A DNA stretch of 32,801 bases from Deltaproteobacteria bacterium (lineage in GTDB: Bacteria > Desulfobacterota > Desulfobulbia > Desulfobulbales > VMSU01). This document shows, one piece after another, positions 19,076-29,201 of this stretch (the stretch's first letter is position 1; each line of letters starts with the position of its first letter). Under the pieces are notes generated by a model, which saw only the letters and a program-made list of their open reading frames with translations, made no database searches and was not told the origin of the DNA. Made by a program: the position numbers and the translations under genes. The stretch is from contig JAJRZN010000002.1 in assembly GCA_024275235.1 (NCBI GenBank), forward strand, positions 1 through 32,801, in the 5' to 3' direction.

Positions 19076-20382
19076 TTATTATGGAGGCTGATGACCCTGA
19101 TAATCCTGCCGGTGTACCCTTGGAAATTATTGTTAAGGTGGCGCGGGATGAAAATGGTAAAGTCTTGAGTATCTTCATGAGTCTGCATGATCTGACCACA
19201 GGGCGCAAATTGATTGAAGAAAAGAGAATACTTGAAGATCAGCTCCGGCAGGCTCAGAAAATGGAATCCATCGGCCGTCTGGCGGGAGGCATAGCTCATG
19301 ATTTTAACAATATACTGACGACTATTCTCGGATATAGCGAGTTGATTCTTATGGAAATGGCTGATAACGATCCATTTCGGGAGGAGATTGAAATCATTCG
19401 CAGCGCCGGCGAGAAGGCTGCCGGTCTTACCCGTCAGTTACTGGCTTTCAGCAGGAAGCAGGTAATGGATAAAAAACCGGTTTCTATAAATAAAATTATT
19501 CAGGAAATCAGTAAGCTGCTTGCTAAAATGATTGGCGAGGATATCATAATAACGACAGTAATGGAGGCGGAGCCTGGCGTTGTGGATGCCGATCAGGGGC
19601 AGATTGAGCAGGTTCTGATGAATCTGATTGTAAATGCTCGTGATGCCATGCCCTGCGGTGGTCGTTTAATCATTGAAACGCAAAACGTCACTTTTGATCA
19701 GAAATACACCAGGGCGCATCCAGAGGTCAAGGCTGGGGAGTATGTCATGATGTCGGTGACGGATTTTGGCGAGGGAATAAGCGGTGAGGCTATTGAACAT
19801 ATATTTGATCCATTCTTTACCACCAAAGAACGGGGCAAGGGGACGGGGCTTGGCCTTTCTACGGTATATGGAATAATAAAACAGCACAACGGGCATGTTT
19901 ATGCCTATAGTGAAATCGGCAGGGGAACTACATTTAAAATATATTTTCCGGCCAGCAGTAAGTTAATCGTGGAATCGGCGGCTGATAAAGGGGAGAGCCT
20001 GGCTGCCGGTACGGAGACTGTTCTTATTGTCGATGATGAACCATCAATCCGCCGTTTGATTATGGATACTCTTGAGCCTTTTGGCTATAAATGCCTTGAT
20101 GCTTCATGCGGAGCCGATGCCCTGCGGCTTATCCAGACAACATCTGAAAAGATTGATCTTCTCCTGACCGATGTAATTATGCCGGGGATGAATGGTAAGG
20201 AGCTTGCTGATAAGGTCAGTAAGGACAACCCGGCCATAAAAATAATTTTCATCTCCGGTTATACCGAAAATACTATTGCTCATCACGGTATTCTTGATCC
20301 TGAGGTTAACTATATTCAGAAGCCGTTGACCCCGACGATTTTAATCAGGAAACTTCGCCAGGTTCTTGATAGTTACAGATAA
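19033..20382 (+). CDS. Hybrid histidine kinase: end of PAS domain, HisKA, HATPase, C-terminal receiver (5' part in another frame)
   Basis: [25 protein letters not shown]-box, [11 protein letters not shown]-box, [14 protein letters not shown]-box, then [13 protein letters not shown]...LLTDVIMP...QKPLTP receiver; the annotated start is a TTG with no visible support. Confidence 0.88.
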   Translation: MSSLSGAGGKKDAVIIMEADDPDNPAGVPLEIIVKVARDENGKVLSIFMSLHDLTTGRKLIEEKRILEDQLRQAQKMESIGRLAGGIAHDFNNILTTILGYSELILMEMADNDPFREEIEIIRSAGEKAAGLTRQLLAFSRKQVMDKKPVSINKIIQEISKLLAKMIGEDIIITTVMEAEPGVVDADQGQIEQVLMNLIVNARDAMPCGGRLIIETQNVTFDQKYTRAHPEVKAGEYVMMSVTDFGEGISGEAIEHIFDPFFTTKERGKGTGLGLSTVYGIIKQHNGHVYAYSEIGRGTTFKIYFPASSKLIVESAADKGESLAAGTETVLIVDDEPSIRRLIMDTLEPFGYKCLDASCGADALRLIQTTSEKIDLLLTDVIMPGMNGKELADKVSKDNPAIKIIFISGYTENTIAHHGILDPEVNYIQKPLTPTILIRKLRQVLDSYR

Positions 20383-20413
20383 TGGCTTCTCTTGAAATTT
20401 CCTATCATTGTCA

Positions 20414-20459
20414 TTGACACAAACAACCGATGTGTATAAAATATGCAAATAATACACAT
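20414..20459 (+). promoter_or_regulatory. Candidate sigma70-like promoter and operator for vapBC
   Basis: TTGACA (20414-20419), 17-bp spacer, TAAAAT (20437-20442); inverted repeat ATGTGTAT (20430-20437) / ATACACAT (20452-20459). Confidence 0.55.
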
Positions 20460-20481
20460 TAAAGGTTTAAGGAGAAGGACA

Positions 20482-20673
20482 ATGAGAACCAATATCGTGG
20501 TTGATGACAATTTAATGGCTGAAGCAATTAAACTTACAAATATTAAAACCAAAAAGGGGGTTGTGAATCAGGCGCTGAAATTACTCGTCCAGGTCAAAAG
20601 ACAAGAGGAAATTCGGAGCGTTAGGGGAAAGTTAAAATGGGAAGGCAATTTATCCGAGATGAGGGTTGATTAA
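20482..20673 (+). CDS. vapB: VapB-family antitoxin
   Basis: 63 aa MRTNIVVDDNLMAEAIKLTNIKTKKGVVNQALKLLV...; RBS aaggagaagg; stop overlaps the downstream start (TAATG). Confidence 0.85.
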   Translation: MRTNIVVDDNLMAEAIKLTNIKTKKGVVNQALKLLVQVKRQEEIRSVRGKLKWEGNLSEMRVD

Positions 20674-21080
20674 TGGTCATAGTAGACTCCTCGGTTTGGG
20701 TAAATTATTTCAATGGTACCATTACATGGCAAACAGAAATTCTTGACCAAATGCTACAGCAAATACCGATACTTACAGGGGATTTAATTCTCACCGAAGT
20801 CCTGCAGGGTTTCCGCAGCGATAAAGATTTCGGGAAAGCAAAAGAAATAATGAGCGTACTCCCATGCAAAGAGATGGTTGGCCCCAATATTGCCATTCAA
20901 AGTGCTGAAAACTACCGGAAGCTAAGAAAAAAGGGGATTACGGTAAGAAAAACAATCGATGTGATCATTGGGACATTTTGTATATCGGGAAATATTCCGT
21001 TACTACATGATGACAAAGATTTTGACCCAATGGCTGAGCATTTAGGTCTGAAAACCATATCAAGAGCTATTGTTCAATAA
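20673..21080 (+). CDS. vapC: VapC-family PIN-domain toxin (ribonuclease)
   Basis: MVIVDSSVWVNYFNG...LTGDLILTEVLQGF...TIDVIIGTFCISGNIPLLHDDKDFDPMAEHLGLK PIN acidic residues. Confidence 0.9.
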   Translation: MVIVDSSVWVNYFNGTITWQTEILDQMLQQIPILTGDLILTEVLQGFRSDKDFGKAKEIMSVLPCKEMVGPNIAIQSAENYRKLRKKGITVRKTIDVIIGTFCISGNIPLLHDDKDFDPMAEHLGLKTISRAIVQ

Positions 21081-21136
21081 ATACTAAGGGTTAACTACGA
21101 GTTTATCAAGGTTGAAAATCGGAATACTCACCTGCC

Positions 21137-22435
21137 TTAAATCTGCCGTTTGTCGATTACCCGTCTGGCCTTGCCTTCAGAACGCTCCAGGGTTTTTTCC
21201 TCCACCAGTTTTACCTCAACGCCGATACCGAGTTCCACCTGCAGTCTCTTCTGGATCTGGTTGACGAATTCCCTCTGTTCTTTCATCTGATCGGAAAATA
21301 TGGCATTTACTACCTCTACCAGAACCGTGGTTTTATCAAGACGTCCTTCTCGTTCGACGATGATCTGATAATGTGGTTCCGTGCCTTCAATCTCGAAGAG
21401 AACTGCTTCTATCTGGGACGGGAAGACGTTTACCCCCTTGATAATCAGCATATCGTCGGTGCGGCCGAATACCCGTTCCATGCGCTGGAGGGTGCGGCCG
21501 CAGGGACAAGGGCCGGGGAGCAGGCGGGTCAGGTCACGGGTTCTGTAGCGGATAACGGGAAAGGCCTCCTTGGTGAGGGTGGTAATTACCAGTTCTCCGA
21601 CCTCGCCGGGAGCCACCGGTTCCAGGGTGTCGGGATCGATGATCTCCACGAGAAAATGATCCTCATTGATATGCAGGCCGTTGGCCTCCCGGCATTCCCC
21701 GGCTACCCCCGGCCCCATAATTTCCGAGAGCCCGTAATTGTCGCTGGCCTTGATGTGGAGTTTTTCCTCCAGTTCCCGGCGCATGGCCTCTGACCAGGGC
21801 TCACCGCCGAAGAGCCCCACTCGAAGGGGCAGGGCGTTGATGTTGATACCCATATCGACCATGCGGTCGGCCATGAGCAGGGCGTAACTCGGGGTGCAGA
21901 CCAGGGCGCTGGTCTTGAAATCCTGCATAATCCGCAGCTGGCGTTTGGTATTACCGCTGGAGATGGGGATGACCGAGGCCCCAAGGCGCTCCGCTCCGTA
22001 ATGCATACCGAAACCGCCGGTGAACAGCCCGTAGCCAAAGGCGATTTGTACCACATCATCCGGGGTTACTCCGGCGCTGGTCATGATCCTGGCGGTAAGA
22101 TCAGACCAGTTTTTCAGGTCGTTACGGGTGTAGCCCACAACCGTGGCCTGGCCGGTGGTACCGGAGGATGAATGGATACGCACCACTTCGCGCAACGGCA
22201 CGGCAAAGAGGCCGTAGGGATAATTATCACGGAGATCTGCCTTGGTGGTAAAGGGCAGGCGGCGCAGATCATCTAAGGAAGTGAAGCCGTCGGGATCAAT
22301 ATTCATCTTCTTGAATTCAGCGCGGTAAAAAGGTACATGGGTGGCGGCCCGAAAGAGGGTGGACTGTAGTCTTTCAAGCTGTAACTGGGCCATATCCTCT
22401 CTAACCATACACTCCTTTTCCTGTTGCCAATACAT
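21137..22435 (-). CDS. paaK: Phenylacetate-CoA ligase family protein (PaaK paralogue 1)
   Basis: 432 aa; [78 protein letters not shown]. Confidence 0.95.
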   Translation of the reverse strand: MYWQQEKECMVREDMAQLQLERLQSTLFRAATHVPFYRAEFKKMNIDPDGFTSLDDLRRLPFTTKADLRDNYPYGLFAVPLREVVRIHSSSGTTGQATVVGYTRNDLKNWSDLTARIMTSAGVTPDDVVQIAFGYGLFTGGFGMHYGAERLGASVIPISSGNTKRQLRIMQDFKTSALVCTPSYALLMADRMVDMGININALPLRVGLFGGEPWSEAMRRELEEKLHIKASDNYGLSEIMGPGVAGECREANGLHINEDHFLVEIIDPDTLEPVAPGEVGELVITTLTKEAFPVIRYRTRDLTRLLPGPCPCGRTLQRMERVFGRTDDMLIIKGVNVFPSQIEAVLFEIEGTEPHYQIIVEREGRLDKTTVLVEVVNAIFSDQMKEQREFVNQIQKRLQVELGIGVEVKLVEEKTLERSEGKARRVIDKRQI

Positions 22436-22488
22436 TTTTCGTCTCCTGTTGTGTAACGACTTATAGTCGTTTTAAAAGTACCAGTTTC

Positions 22489-23217
22489 TTATTTATTATC
22501 GACATTCTGCCCCAGATAGGCCCGCTGGACATCCTGGTTGGCCAGGAGGTCTGCCGCCGGGCCCTGGACAATTATCTTGCCGTTCTCCATAACATATCCC
22601 CGGTCGGCAATTCTCAGCGCGGCCCTGGCGTTCTGCTCAATGAGCAGAACTGTATTACCTTTATCCTTCAGCTGCCGGATAATAGAGAATATATTTTTGA
22701 CGATCATGGGGGCCAGGCCGGTGGAAGGCTCATCCATCATAATCAGGGCTGGCTGGGCCATGAGGGCGCGGCCCATGGCCAGCATCTGCTGTTCCCCGCC
22801 GGAGAGGGTGCCGGCCATCTGTGCTTCCCGTTCCTTTAAGACCGGAAATAATTGATAAACCGGTTTTAAGTCCATGCTCCGGCGCTTGTTTTTTGCCGCC
22901 CGGTAGCGCACAAAGGCCCCGAGGAGCAGATTGTCGCGGACACTCATGGCGGCAAATACCTGACGGCCTTCAGGAACCAGGGAGCAGCCGGAGGCCACGA
23001 TACGCTCCGGTCTCTGTCTGCTTATATCCCGGCCCTGGAGGTAAATTTCGCCGTTAGTGGCTCGTAACAGACCGCAGACCGTGCTGAGCAGGGTGGTTTT
23101 ACCGGCTCCGTTGGCTCCAATCAGGGTAACAATTTCTCCCTGATTGACGTGAAGGGATATATTGCGTAATACCTTGAGTCTGCCGTAGCCTGCCGATAGG
23201 TTTTTTATTCTAAGCAT
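22489..23217 (-). CDS. livF: Branched-chain/amino acid ABC transporter ATP-binding protein LivF
   Basis: GANGAGKTT, LSGGEQQMLAMGRALM, DEPSTGLAPMIV. Confidence 0.95.
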   Translation of the reverse strand: MLRIKNLSAGYGRLKVLRNISLHVNQGEIVTLIGANGAGKTTLLSTVCGLLRATNGEIYLQGRDISRQRPERIVASGCSLVPEGRQVFAAMSVRDNLLLGAFVRYRAAKNKRRSMDLKPVYQLFPVLKEREAQMAGTLSGGEQQMLAMGRALMAQPALIMMDEPSTGLAPMIVKNIFSIIRQLKDKGNTVLLIEQNARAALRIADRGYVMENGKIIVQGPAADLLANQDVQRAYLGQNVDNK

Positions 23218-23219
23218 GG

Positions 23220-23981
23220 TCAGTCATCCCCGCCGAGATATATCCTGATAACCTCCTGGTTATTCTGAATGGTGCCTGGTACTCCTTCGGCGATTTTGCG
23301 GCCGAAATTTAATACTACTATTTCATCAGATATTCGCATGACGAGTGACATATCATGTTCCACCAGCAGAATGGTAATTCCTATTTCCCTGATTTGAGTT
23401 ATCAGTTCGGCCAGTTCGGCGGTTTCGTAAATATTCAGTCCGGCGGCTGGTTCATCGAGAAGAAGAAGCTCCGGCTCGGCGGCCAGGGCTCTGGCCATCT
23501 CCACGGCCCGCTGCTGACCAAAGGCCAGGCTCACCGCCTCCTTGTCGGCCAGCTCGGCAATGTTAAGCATTTTAAGCAGGGCGTATGATTTTTCTTCGAT
23601 ATCATCTTCCTCCCGCCGGGCTCGGGGCAGGTTGAGCATGGCAGCTATGAACCCGGTGTGACTGCGGCTGTGGCGGCCCAGCATGACATTTTCCAGGCTG
23701 GAGAGACCGGGATAGAGTTTGATGTTCTGAAAGGTGCGGGCCAGCCCCAAACGGGCAATACGATGGGCTGTTAGAGTTTCAATGGCCTGGTCTTTAAAGG
23801 ATATGCGGCCGCTGGTGGGGGGCAGGTTGCCGCAGATCAGATTAAACATGGTAGTCTTGCCGGCGCCGTTGGGGCCGATGAGGGCCTTTATGGTACCTCG
23901 TTTTACCTTGAAAGAGACATCGGAGACCGCCTGGATGCCGCCGAAGGAGCGGTTGAGGTCTTTTATAGTTAACAGTGCCAT
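23220..23981 (-). CDS. livG: Branched-chain/amino acid ABC transporter ATP-binding protein LivG
   Basis: MALLTIKDLNRSFGGIQAVSDVSF; GPNGAGKTT, DEPAAGLNIYETAEL; the start at 23981 avoids the overlap of the longer ORF with livM. Confidence 0.93.
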   Translation of the reverse strand: MALLTIKDLNRSFGGIQAVSDVSFKVKRGTIKALIGPNGAGKTTMFNLICGNLPPTSGRISFKDQAIETLTAHRIARLGLARTFQNIKLYPGLSSLENVMLGRHSRSHTGFIAAMLNLPRARREEDDIEEKSYALLKMLNIAELADKEAVSLAFGQQRAVEMARALAAEPELLLLDEPAAGLNIYETAELAELITQIREIGITILLVEHDMSLVMRISDEIVVLNFGRKIAEGVPGTIQNNQEVIRIYLGGDD

Positions 23982-23986
23982 TCTGT

Positions 23987-25048
23987 TCAACCGTCCCGGT
24001 GTCGGAAATTTAATTTTCGCCATATAGGCAGCCGCAGTATGCCGTTCGGGGCAAAGAGCATGACGAGAACCAGGATGGCGCCGAATACCGCGTCATCGTA
24101 GGAGCCGAATACCCCGCGCAGAGAGAGGAAATTAAGGATGACCCCCATACTTAAGGCGCCCCATAGACTGGCCATACCGCCAATGGCGATAATAGCTACA
24201 TAACGTACCGACTTCATGATGGAGGCCTCCGAGGGACCGATACCGCCATTAAAGTGGGTGAGAAAAACCCCGGCTACCGCCGCGAAGGCGGCGCTGATGA
24301 CAAAGGTCAAGAGTTTGTAACGGGCCGTGTTTATCCCCACCGCCTCGGCGGCCTCCGGGGAGCCGTGGATGGCCCTTAAGGCCCGTCCGGGCCGGGAATC
24401 TATGAGATTTATTAATAGAAACATACCGGTCAGGATCAGGCCCCAGGCAATATAATAATTCTGGGTTCGGTAACTGAAATCGCCGCTGACGGTTAGCCCC
24501 GGCAGCAGGGTAAAGGCCGGTACGTCGGATATACCGTCCGCCTCACCAAAATAGGTGCTGGCCATGACAATCCGGAAGATGATGATTCCGAAGCCCATGG
24601 TGGCCATGGCGAGATAATGGCCCTTTAATTTCAGAACCGGGATGCCGATGATAAAGGCGATGAGCAGAGCGGCGGCAATGGCCGCGAGACAGGCGGGCCA
24701 GGCCTTGACCGTGATCAGCGGTTCGCCGTAAATATCATGGCGGCTGATGAGAAGATGGGCGTGATTGAGCAGAGTAATAAAAAAATCATTCCGGCAGGCC
24801 GTCAGATCATGGGTAGTTAGGGCCGCTGACACATAGCCGCCGATGGCAAAGAATCCGGTATGCCCCAGGGAGAGCTGCCCGGCATAGCCCATGAGGAGGC
24901 AGAGCCCTGTAATCAGCAGGCCGTAATAGGCCGTTATGGTCAGTTGGGTCAGATAATAGGCGGTGCCGGTATAAGAGGTCAGGAGCTGAACCGCTGTCAC
25001 CATGAGGGCCATTACGGCCAGCGGCAGGTATTTCTTCAGGTGGCGCAT
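23987..25048 (-). CDS. livM: Branched-chain/amino acid ABC transporter permease LivM
   Basis: hydrophobic, GYAGQLSLGHTGFFAIGGYVSA; RPGRALRAIHGSPEAAEAVGI. Confidence 0.93.
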   Translation of the reverse strand: MRHLKKYLPLAVMALMVTAVQLLTSYTGTAYYLTQLTITAYYGLLITGLCLLMGYAGQLSLGHTGFFAIGGYVSAALTTHDLTACRNDFFITLLNHAHLLISRHDIYGEPLITVKAWPACLAAIAAALLIAFIIGIPVLKLKGHYLAMATMGFGIIIFRIVMASTYFGEADGISDVPAFTLLPGLTVSGDFSYRTQNYYIAWGLILTGMFLLINLIDSRPGRALRAIHGSPEAAEAVGINTARYKLLTFVISAAFAAVAGVFLTHFNGGIGPSEASIMKSVRYVAIIAIGGMASLWGALSMGVILNFLSLRGVFGSYDDAVFGAILVLVMLFAPNGILRLPIWRKLNFRHRDG

Positions 25049-25938
25049 CAGAACTCCTTCAGGGCGGCCGTGTCCTTATTGCCAAAGAGACCGTGGGGGC
25101 GGATAAAGAGTACTAAGAGGAGGATGGAGGTGGCAATTATCTCCTGATATGACTGAGGTAGAACCATGACACTGAAAGACTCGACAAGACCTAACAGCAG
25201 GCCGGCCGCCACTGCCGCCATACTGTTTCCCAGGCCGCCGAGGATGGCCACGGTAAAGCCCTTTATGGCCAGGCCCGGCCCCATGTCATACTGGCTGTAG
25301 GTGATGGGTGACATGACACAGCCCGCCGCCGCGCCGATGGCGGCGCTGAGCATGAATGAGAGGGTTATCCGGTTGCGGGTGTTGATGCCGCAGAGGGTGG
25401 CGGCGAGACGATTGGCGGCGCAGGCCCTCATCTCCCGTCCCAGAGTGCTTAATTGAAAGAACAGGCTTAAAATGGTGACCATAACGGCACAGACCCCTAT
25501 GACCCACAGAACCTGAGGTGAGACATTGGCACCCATAATATTGATGGAGCTGATACTGTTGCCATTGAAATAGGGCAGGCTGCGAACGCTCTCGCCCCAG
25601 ACAAACAGTGCCGCCTCCCGAATAAGGATGGAGAGGCCGATGGTGATGATAATCATCCGCAGCACCGAGGGATTATCGAGCCAGCGGATAAATATTATCT
25701 CTACCAGGGCCCCGATGATGGTGGTGATGATGACAGCGGCAACTATGGCCAGGGGCAGAGGCATAAAAGGGTAAAGGGAGATGGCCGTCATGCCGCCCAG
25801 CATGACGAATTCGCCCTGGGCGAAATTTATAATGCCGGTGGCGTTGTAAATAATATTAAAGCCGATGGCAACGATGGCATAGAGAAAGCCGTAAGTGATA
25901 CCGGCCGAGAAATATTGAAAGAATAATTCCGTACTCAT
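25048..25938 (-). CDS. livH: Branched-chain/amino acid ABC transporter permease LivH
   Basis: AIGFNIIYNATGIINFAQGEFVMLGG; STLGREMRACAANRLAATLCGI. Confidence 0.93.
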   Translation of the reverse strand: MSTELFFQYFSAGITYGFLYAIVAIGFNIIYNATGIINFAQGEFVMLGGMTAISLYPFMPLPLAIVAAVIITTIIGALVEIIFIRWLDNPSVLRMIIITIGLSILIREAALFVWGESVRSLPYFNGNSISSINIMGANVSPQVLWVIGVCAVMVTILSLFFQLSTLGREMRACAANRLAATLCGINTRNRITLSFMLSAAIGAAAGCVMSPITYSQYDMGPGLAIKGFTVAILGGLGNSMAAVAAGLLLGLVESFSVMVLPQSYQEIIATSILLLVLFIRPHGLFGNKDTAALKEF

Positions 25939-26002
25939 TTATTGTGTAGCATTACAAATATTCCGGGGCTTTCTTATGATTGTTGTAATCGGCCCTGTCT
26001 GC

Positions 26003-27163
26003 CTATTTATAGAGCGCGAAATGGCCGTTCTTGACGGTGAGCATATCAAAGGCGTCGAGTTTCAGGCCACTATGATCGGTGGGCGAAAAATGAAAAACGC
26101 CGCCGGTACCGATGAAGGTCATATGTTCAATGGTAGAGCGCACCTTCTCCTCGTTAAGAGTTCCGGCCTGATTCACGGCCTTGCATAGAATATTGAAGGC
26201 GTCGTAGGCGTGGCCGCCAAAGGTGCTCACCGGCTCCTTGTATTTAGCCTCATAATCCTTTTTGTATTTCAGCAGCACCGCCTGCTGGGGATTGTTGGCA
26301 TCTAAGCTGTCGGCAACGAGAAGGCGGCCGGCCGGGAAGATAATCCCCTCGGTGGCCGGGCCGCCGATCTGGACATATTTAATATTGCCGAAGCCGTGGC
26401 TCTGATAGAGAGGCACGTTCCATTTTCTCTGGCGCATATTCTTGGCCAGAATGGTCTGGGCTGGAACGATGGACCAGTTGACCACGGCCTGAATCTCCGG
26501 ATGGGCCATGAGCTTGGTGACGAGGGAGCTTAAATCGGTGGCCCTGGGGCTGTATGATTCGTTCATTATCACTTTGATGCCGTATTCCGGGGCAAGCTTG
26601 TTCAAAAACATCCGGCCCATTTTACCAAAGCCGGTGCCGCCCACTACCACGGCGATTTTGCTGATCCCCTTGCTCTTCATCTCCCGATAAATCATCCGTA
26701 CCGCCAGGCTGTCATTTTGAGGGGTCTTGAAGACGTAGCTCGCCACCGGGTCAACGATTTTCTTGGTGGAGGCGCAGGAGATGAGTATAGTTTTATTCTT
26801 TTCGCAGATATTTTTGATGGCCAAGGTTGAACCGCTGCGGGTGGGGCCAAGAATGGCAAAGACGTGGTCTTCCTCAATTAGCTGGCGGGCAAAGGAGACG
26901 GCCTTGCTTTTCTGGCCGGCGGAGTCCTTAAGCAGCAGCTCTACCTTGAATTTACCGGCCACTCCTCCTTTGGCATTGATCTCGTCGGTGAGCATGCGCA
27001 GGGTTTTGGCCTCCGGCTGGCCCAGGAAAGAGGCCGGGCCGGTTTCGGCTATAATGGCCCCTATTTTAAGGGTCTGGGCCGCCATTATGGGGGCGGCGCA
27101 GAATAAGGCCGCAGCGCCGACGGCGCACAGGACGGTTAGTGTTTTGCTGAAGAAATTTTTCAT
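26003..27163 (-). CDS. livK: Amino acid ABC transporter periplasmic substrate-binding protein (LivK-like)
   Basis: signal peptide then TLKIGAIIAETGPASFLGQPEAKTLRMLTDEINAKGGV; last component of the livKHMGF set. Confidence 0.92.
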   Translation of the reverse strand: MKNFFSKTLTVLCAVGAAALFCAAPIMAAQTLKIGAIIAETGPASFLGQPEAKTLRMLTDEINAKGGVAGKFKVELLLKDSAGQKSKAVSFARQLIEEDHVFAILGPTRSGSTLAIKNICEKNKTILISCASTKKIVDPVASYVFKTPQNDSLAVRMIYREMKSKGISKIAVVVGGTGFGKMGRMFLNKLAPEYGIKVIMNESYSPRATDLSSLVTKLMAHPEIQAVVNWSIVPAQTILAKNMRQRKWNVPLYQSHGFGNIKYVQIGGPATEGIIFPAGRLLVADSLDANNPQQAVLLKYKKDYEAKYKEPVSTFGGHAYDAFNILCKAVNQAGTLNEEKVRSTIEHMTFIGTGGVFHFSPTDHSGLKLDAFDMLTVKNGHFALYK

Positions 27164-27189
27164 GGGCTCTCTCCGTTTTAATTTTGTAA

Positions 27190-27224
27190 CGAATATCGGA
27201 GCTTGCCGCTTACCTCGATATTCG
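27190..27224. repeat. Inverted repeat upstream of livK
   Basis: CGAATATCGGAG-cttgccgcttac-CTCGATATTCG (one bulged base), between the ACT gene and livK. Confidence 0.55.
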
Positions 27225-27285
27225 ATTTAGAATTACTTTCTTCTATTTTACCCATAAGTTACGAACATTCTTATGCCCTGCCGGT

Positions 27286-27717
27286 TCAGATGGCATAAAC
27301 CTCTTCGCCGTTTAAGATGCGCAGGCCGGCCTCCTGAAAGACCTTGACCGCTGCCTCCTGATCGTCAAAGCGGAAGATAATCAGGCCCGATTCACCGCTG
27401 CGCTGGGAGAAGGCGTACATGTACTCAATATTAAGCCGGGCTTTGTTTATGGCGCTTAACGCCCCTGCCAGGCCGCCGGGTTGATCCGGCACCTCCACTA
27501 CCAGAACTTCGGTTCTGCCAACGGTAAAACCATGATCCTTCAGAATCTGGCTGGCCTTGTCAACATCGTTGACAATGAGGCGCAGAATGCCGAAATCAGC
27601 GGTATCAGCCAGCGACAGTGCCCTGATATTAATGCCGTTTTCGGCCAGAGTGCTGGTTATTTCAGCGAGGCGTCCAGCCCGGTTTTCCAGGAATATAGCA
27701 ATTTGTTCTACCTGCAT
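27286..27717 (-). CDS. Tandem ACT-domain protein
   Basis: 143 aa: VEQIAIFLENRAGRLAEITSTLAENGINIRALSLADT and VLVVEVPDQPGGLAGALSAINKARLNIEYMYAF. Confidence 0.9.
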   Translation of the reverse strand: MQVEQIAIFLENRAGRLAEITSTLAENGINIRALSLADTADFGILRLIVNDVDKASQILKDHGFTVGRTEVLVVEVPDQPGGLAGALSAINKARLNIEYMYAFSQRSGESGLIIFRFDDQEAAVKVFQEAGLRILNGEEVYAI

Positions 27718-27775
27718 TGTTGATTCCCTCCCTTTTCTTGAATATGTCTCTGTTGACCTGAACAGGGACGAGGAT

Positions 27776-27810
27776 AACAGGCCGTCAATACTTTAGCCTG
27801 ACGGCCTGTT
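27776..27810. repeat. Strong intercistronic hairpin between paaK2 and the ACT gene
   Basis: Perfect 12-bp arms AACAGGCCGTCA (27776-27787) / TGACGGCCTGTT (27799-27810), 11-nt loop. Confidence 0.65.
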
Positions 27811-27846
27811 GTCAGTTCTGTCGTATTATCGTATTCTGAGCCGCTA

Positions 27847-29145
27847 CTATATTTTCCGTTTATCAATAACCCGCTGAGCTTTGCCTTCGCTGCGTTTTAT
27901 GGTCTTCGGCTCCACCAGGGTAATCTTGCAGGTCGAGCCGATGAGATCCTTGATGTCAGCCTGAATATGTTTGGTGATGGAGACCATATCCTTGATTTCA
28001 TCAGAGAAGATGTTTTCGCTGACCTCAACCTGCACCTCCATGGTGTCCATGGCCCCCTGGCGGTCAACGATAATCAGATAATGGGGCTCAACCCCTTCAA
28101 TACTCATCAGCACCTGTTCGATCTGGGAGGGGAAGACATTTACGCCCCGGATTATCAGCATATCATCGGTACGGCCGCTGACCTTGGGCATGCGGAGCAT
28201 TGTTCTGCCGCAGGAGCAGGGGGTGGCGTTCAGCCGGGAAATATCCTTGGTTCGGTAGCGGATCACCGGAAAGGCGGTCTTGGTGAGGGTGGTGAATACC
28301 AGTTCGCCGGTTTCGCCTATGGGCAGAGGCTCAAAGGTGTTCTGATCGACAATCTCAGGTAGGAAATGGTCTTCAAAAATATGCAGCCCATTTTGTTCCT
28401 CGATACATTCGACTGCCACTCCAGGGCCTATAATTTCACTTAGGCCATAGATGTCAATGGCTTTTATCCGCAGGCGTTTTTCCAGGTCATGGCGCATTCC
28501 TTCACTCCAGGGCTCGGCCCCGAAGACCCCTACCCGGAGCGGCAGAGCGGCGGGATCAACCCCGGATTCAATCATGACTTCGGCGAGGTTCATGGCGTAA
28601 GAGGGGGTGGAAAGCAGTACTGTTGAGCCAAAATCACGCATAATGGTAATCTGGCGTTTCGTCTGACCGCCGGAGATGGGGATAACCGTGGCGCCCAGTT
28701 CCTCCGCTCCGTAATGGGCTCCAAGGCCGCCGGTGAAGAGGCCGTAGCCGTAAGCGTTCTGGATAATATCCTTACTGGTTACTCCGGCGGCGCTGAGGCT
28801 GCGGGCCATTAAGCCGGCCCAGAGTTTAATGTCTTCTTTGGTGTAGCCTACCACCGTTGGTTTACCGGTGGTGCCGGAGGAGGCGTGCAGCCGGACAATG
28901 TCATCCATGGGTACGGTGAAGAGACCGAAGGGGTAATTTTGGCGGAGATCTTCCTTAGTGGTAAAGGGTAGATGGCGGATATCCTCCAGGACGCGGATAT
29001 CTTCGGGTTTGACTCCGGCCTCATCCATCTTGCCTCGGTAATAGGGAACCTTGTCATAGACCCGTGCCACCAGTTTCTGGAGCCGTTCAAGCTGCAGGGC
29101 GCGTAATTCCTCACGGGGCATGGTTTCATGGTCATTCAAAATCAA
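27847..29145 (-). CDS. paaK: Phenylacetate-CoA ligase family protein (PaaK paralogue 2)
   Basis: 432 aa; [52 protein letters not shown]. Confidence 0.95.
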   Translation of the reverse strand: MILNDHETMPREELRALQLERLQKLVARVYDKVPYYRGKMDEAGVKPEDIRVLEDIRHLPFTTKEDLRQNYPFGLFTVPMDDIVRLHASSGTTGKPTVVGYTKEDIKLWAGLMARSLSAAGVTSKDIIQNAYGYGLFTGGLGAHYGAEELGATVIPISGGQTKRQITIMRDFGSTVLLSTPSYAMNLAEVMIESGVDPAALPLRVGVFGAEPWSEGMRHDLEKRLRIKAIDIYGLSEIIGPGVAVECIEEQNGLHIFEDHFLPEIVDQNTFEPLPIGETGELVFTTLTKTAFPVIRYRTKDISRLNATPCSCGRTMLRMPKVSGRTDDMLIIRGVNVFPSQIEQVLMSIEGVEPHYLIIVDRQGAMDTMEVQVEVSENIFSDEIKDMVSITKHIQADIKDLIGSTCKITLVEPKTIKRSEGKAQRVIDKRKI

Positions 29146-29201
29146 TTTTTCCCTCCTTGTCCATAAGTTGAGGTCTTAATGGTTGTGTGGATGTAAGCGT
29201 T

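Noticed and set aside
20443-20481. Upstream extension of the VapB ORF (MQIIHIKGLRRRT)
   Set aside because: Lies over the promoter/operator; the ATG at 20482 has a good RBS and gives the canonical antitoxin N-terminus
23982-24023. N-terminal extension of the livG ORF (MAKIKFPTPGRLNR)
   Set aside because: Overlaps livM; the conserved protein begins at MALLTIKDLNRSFGG
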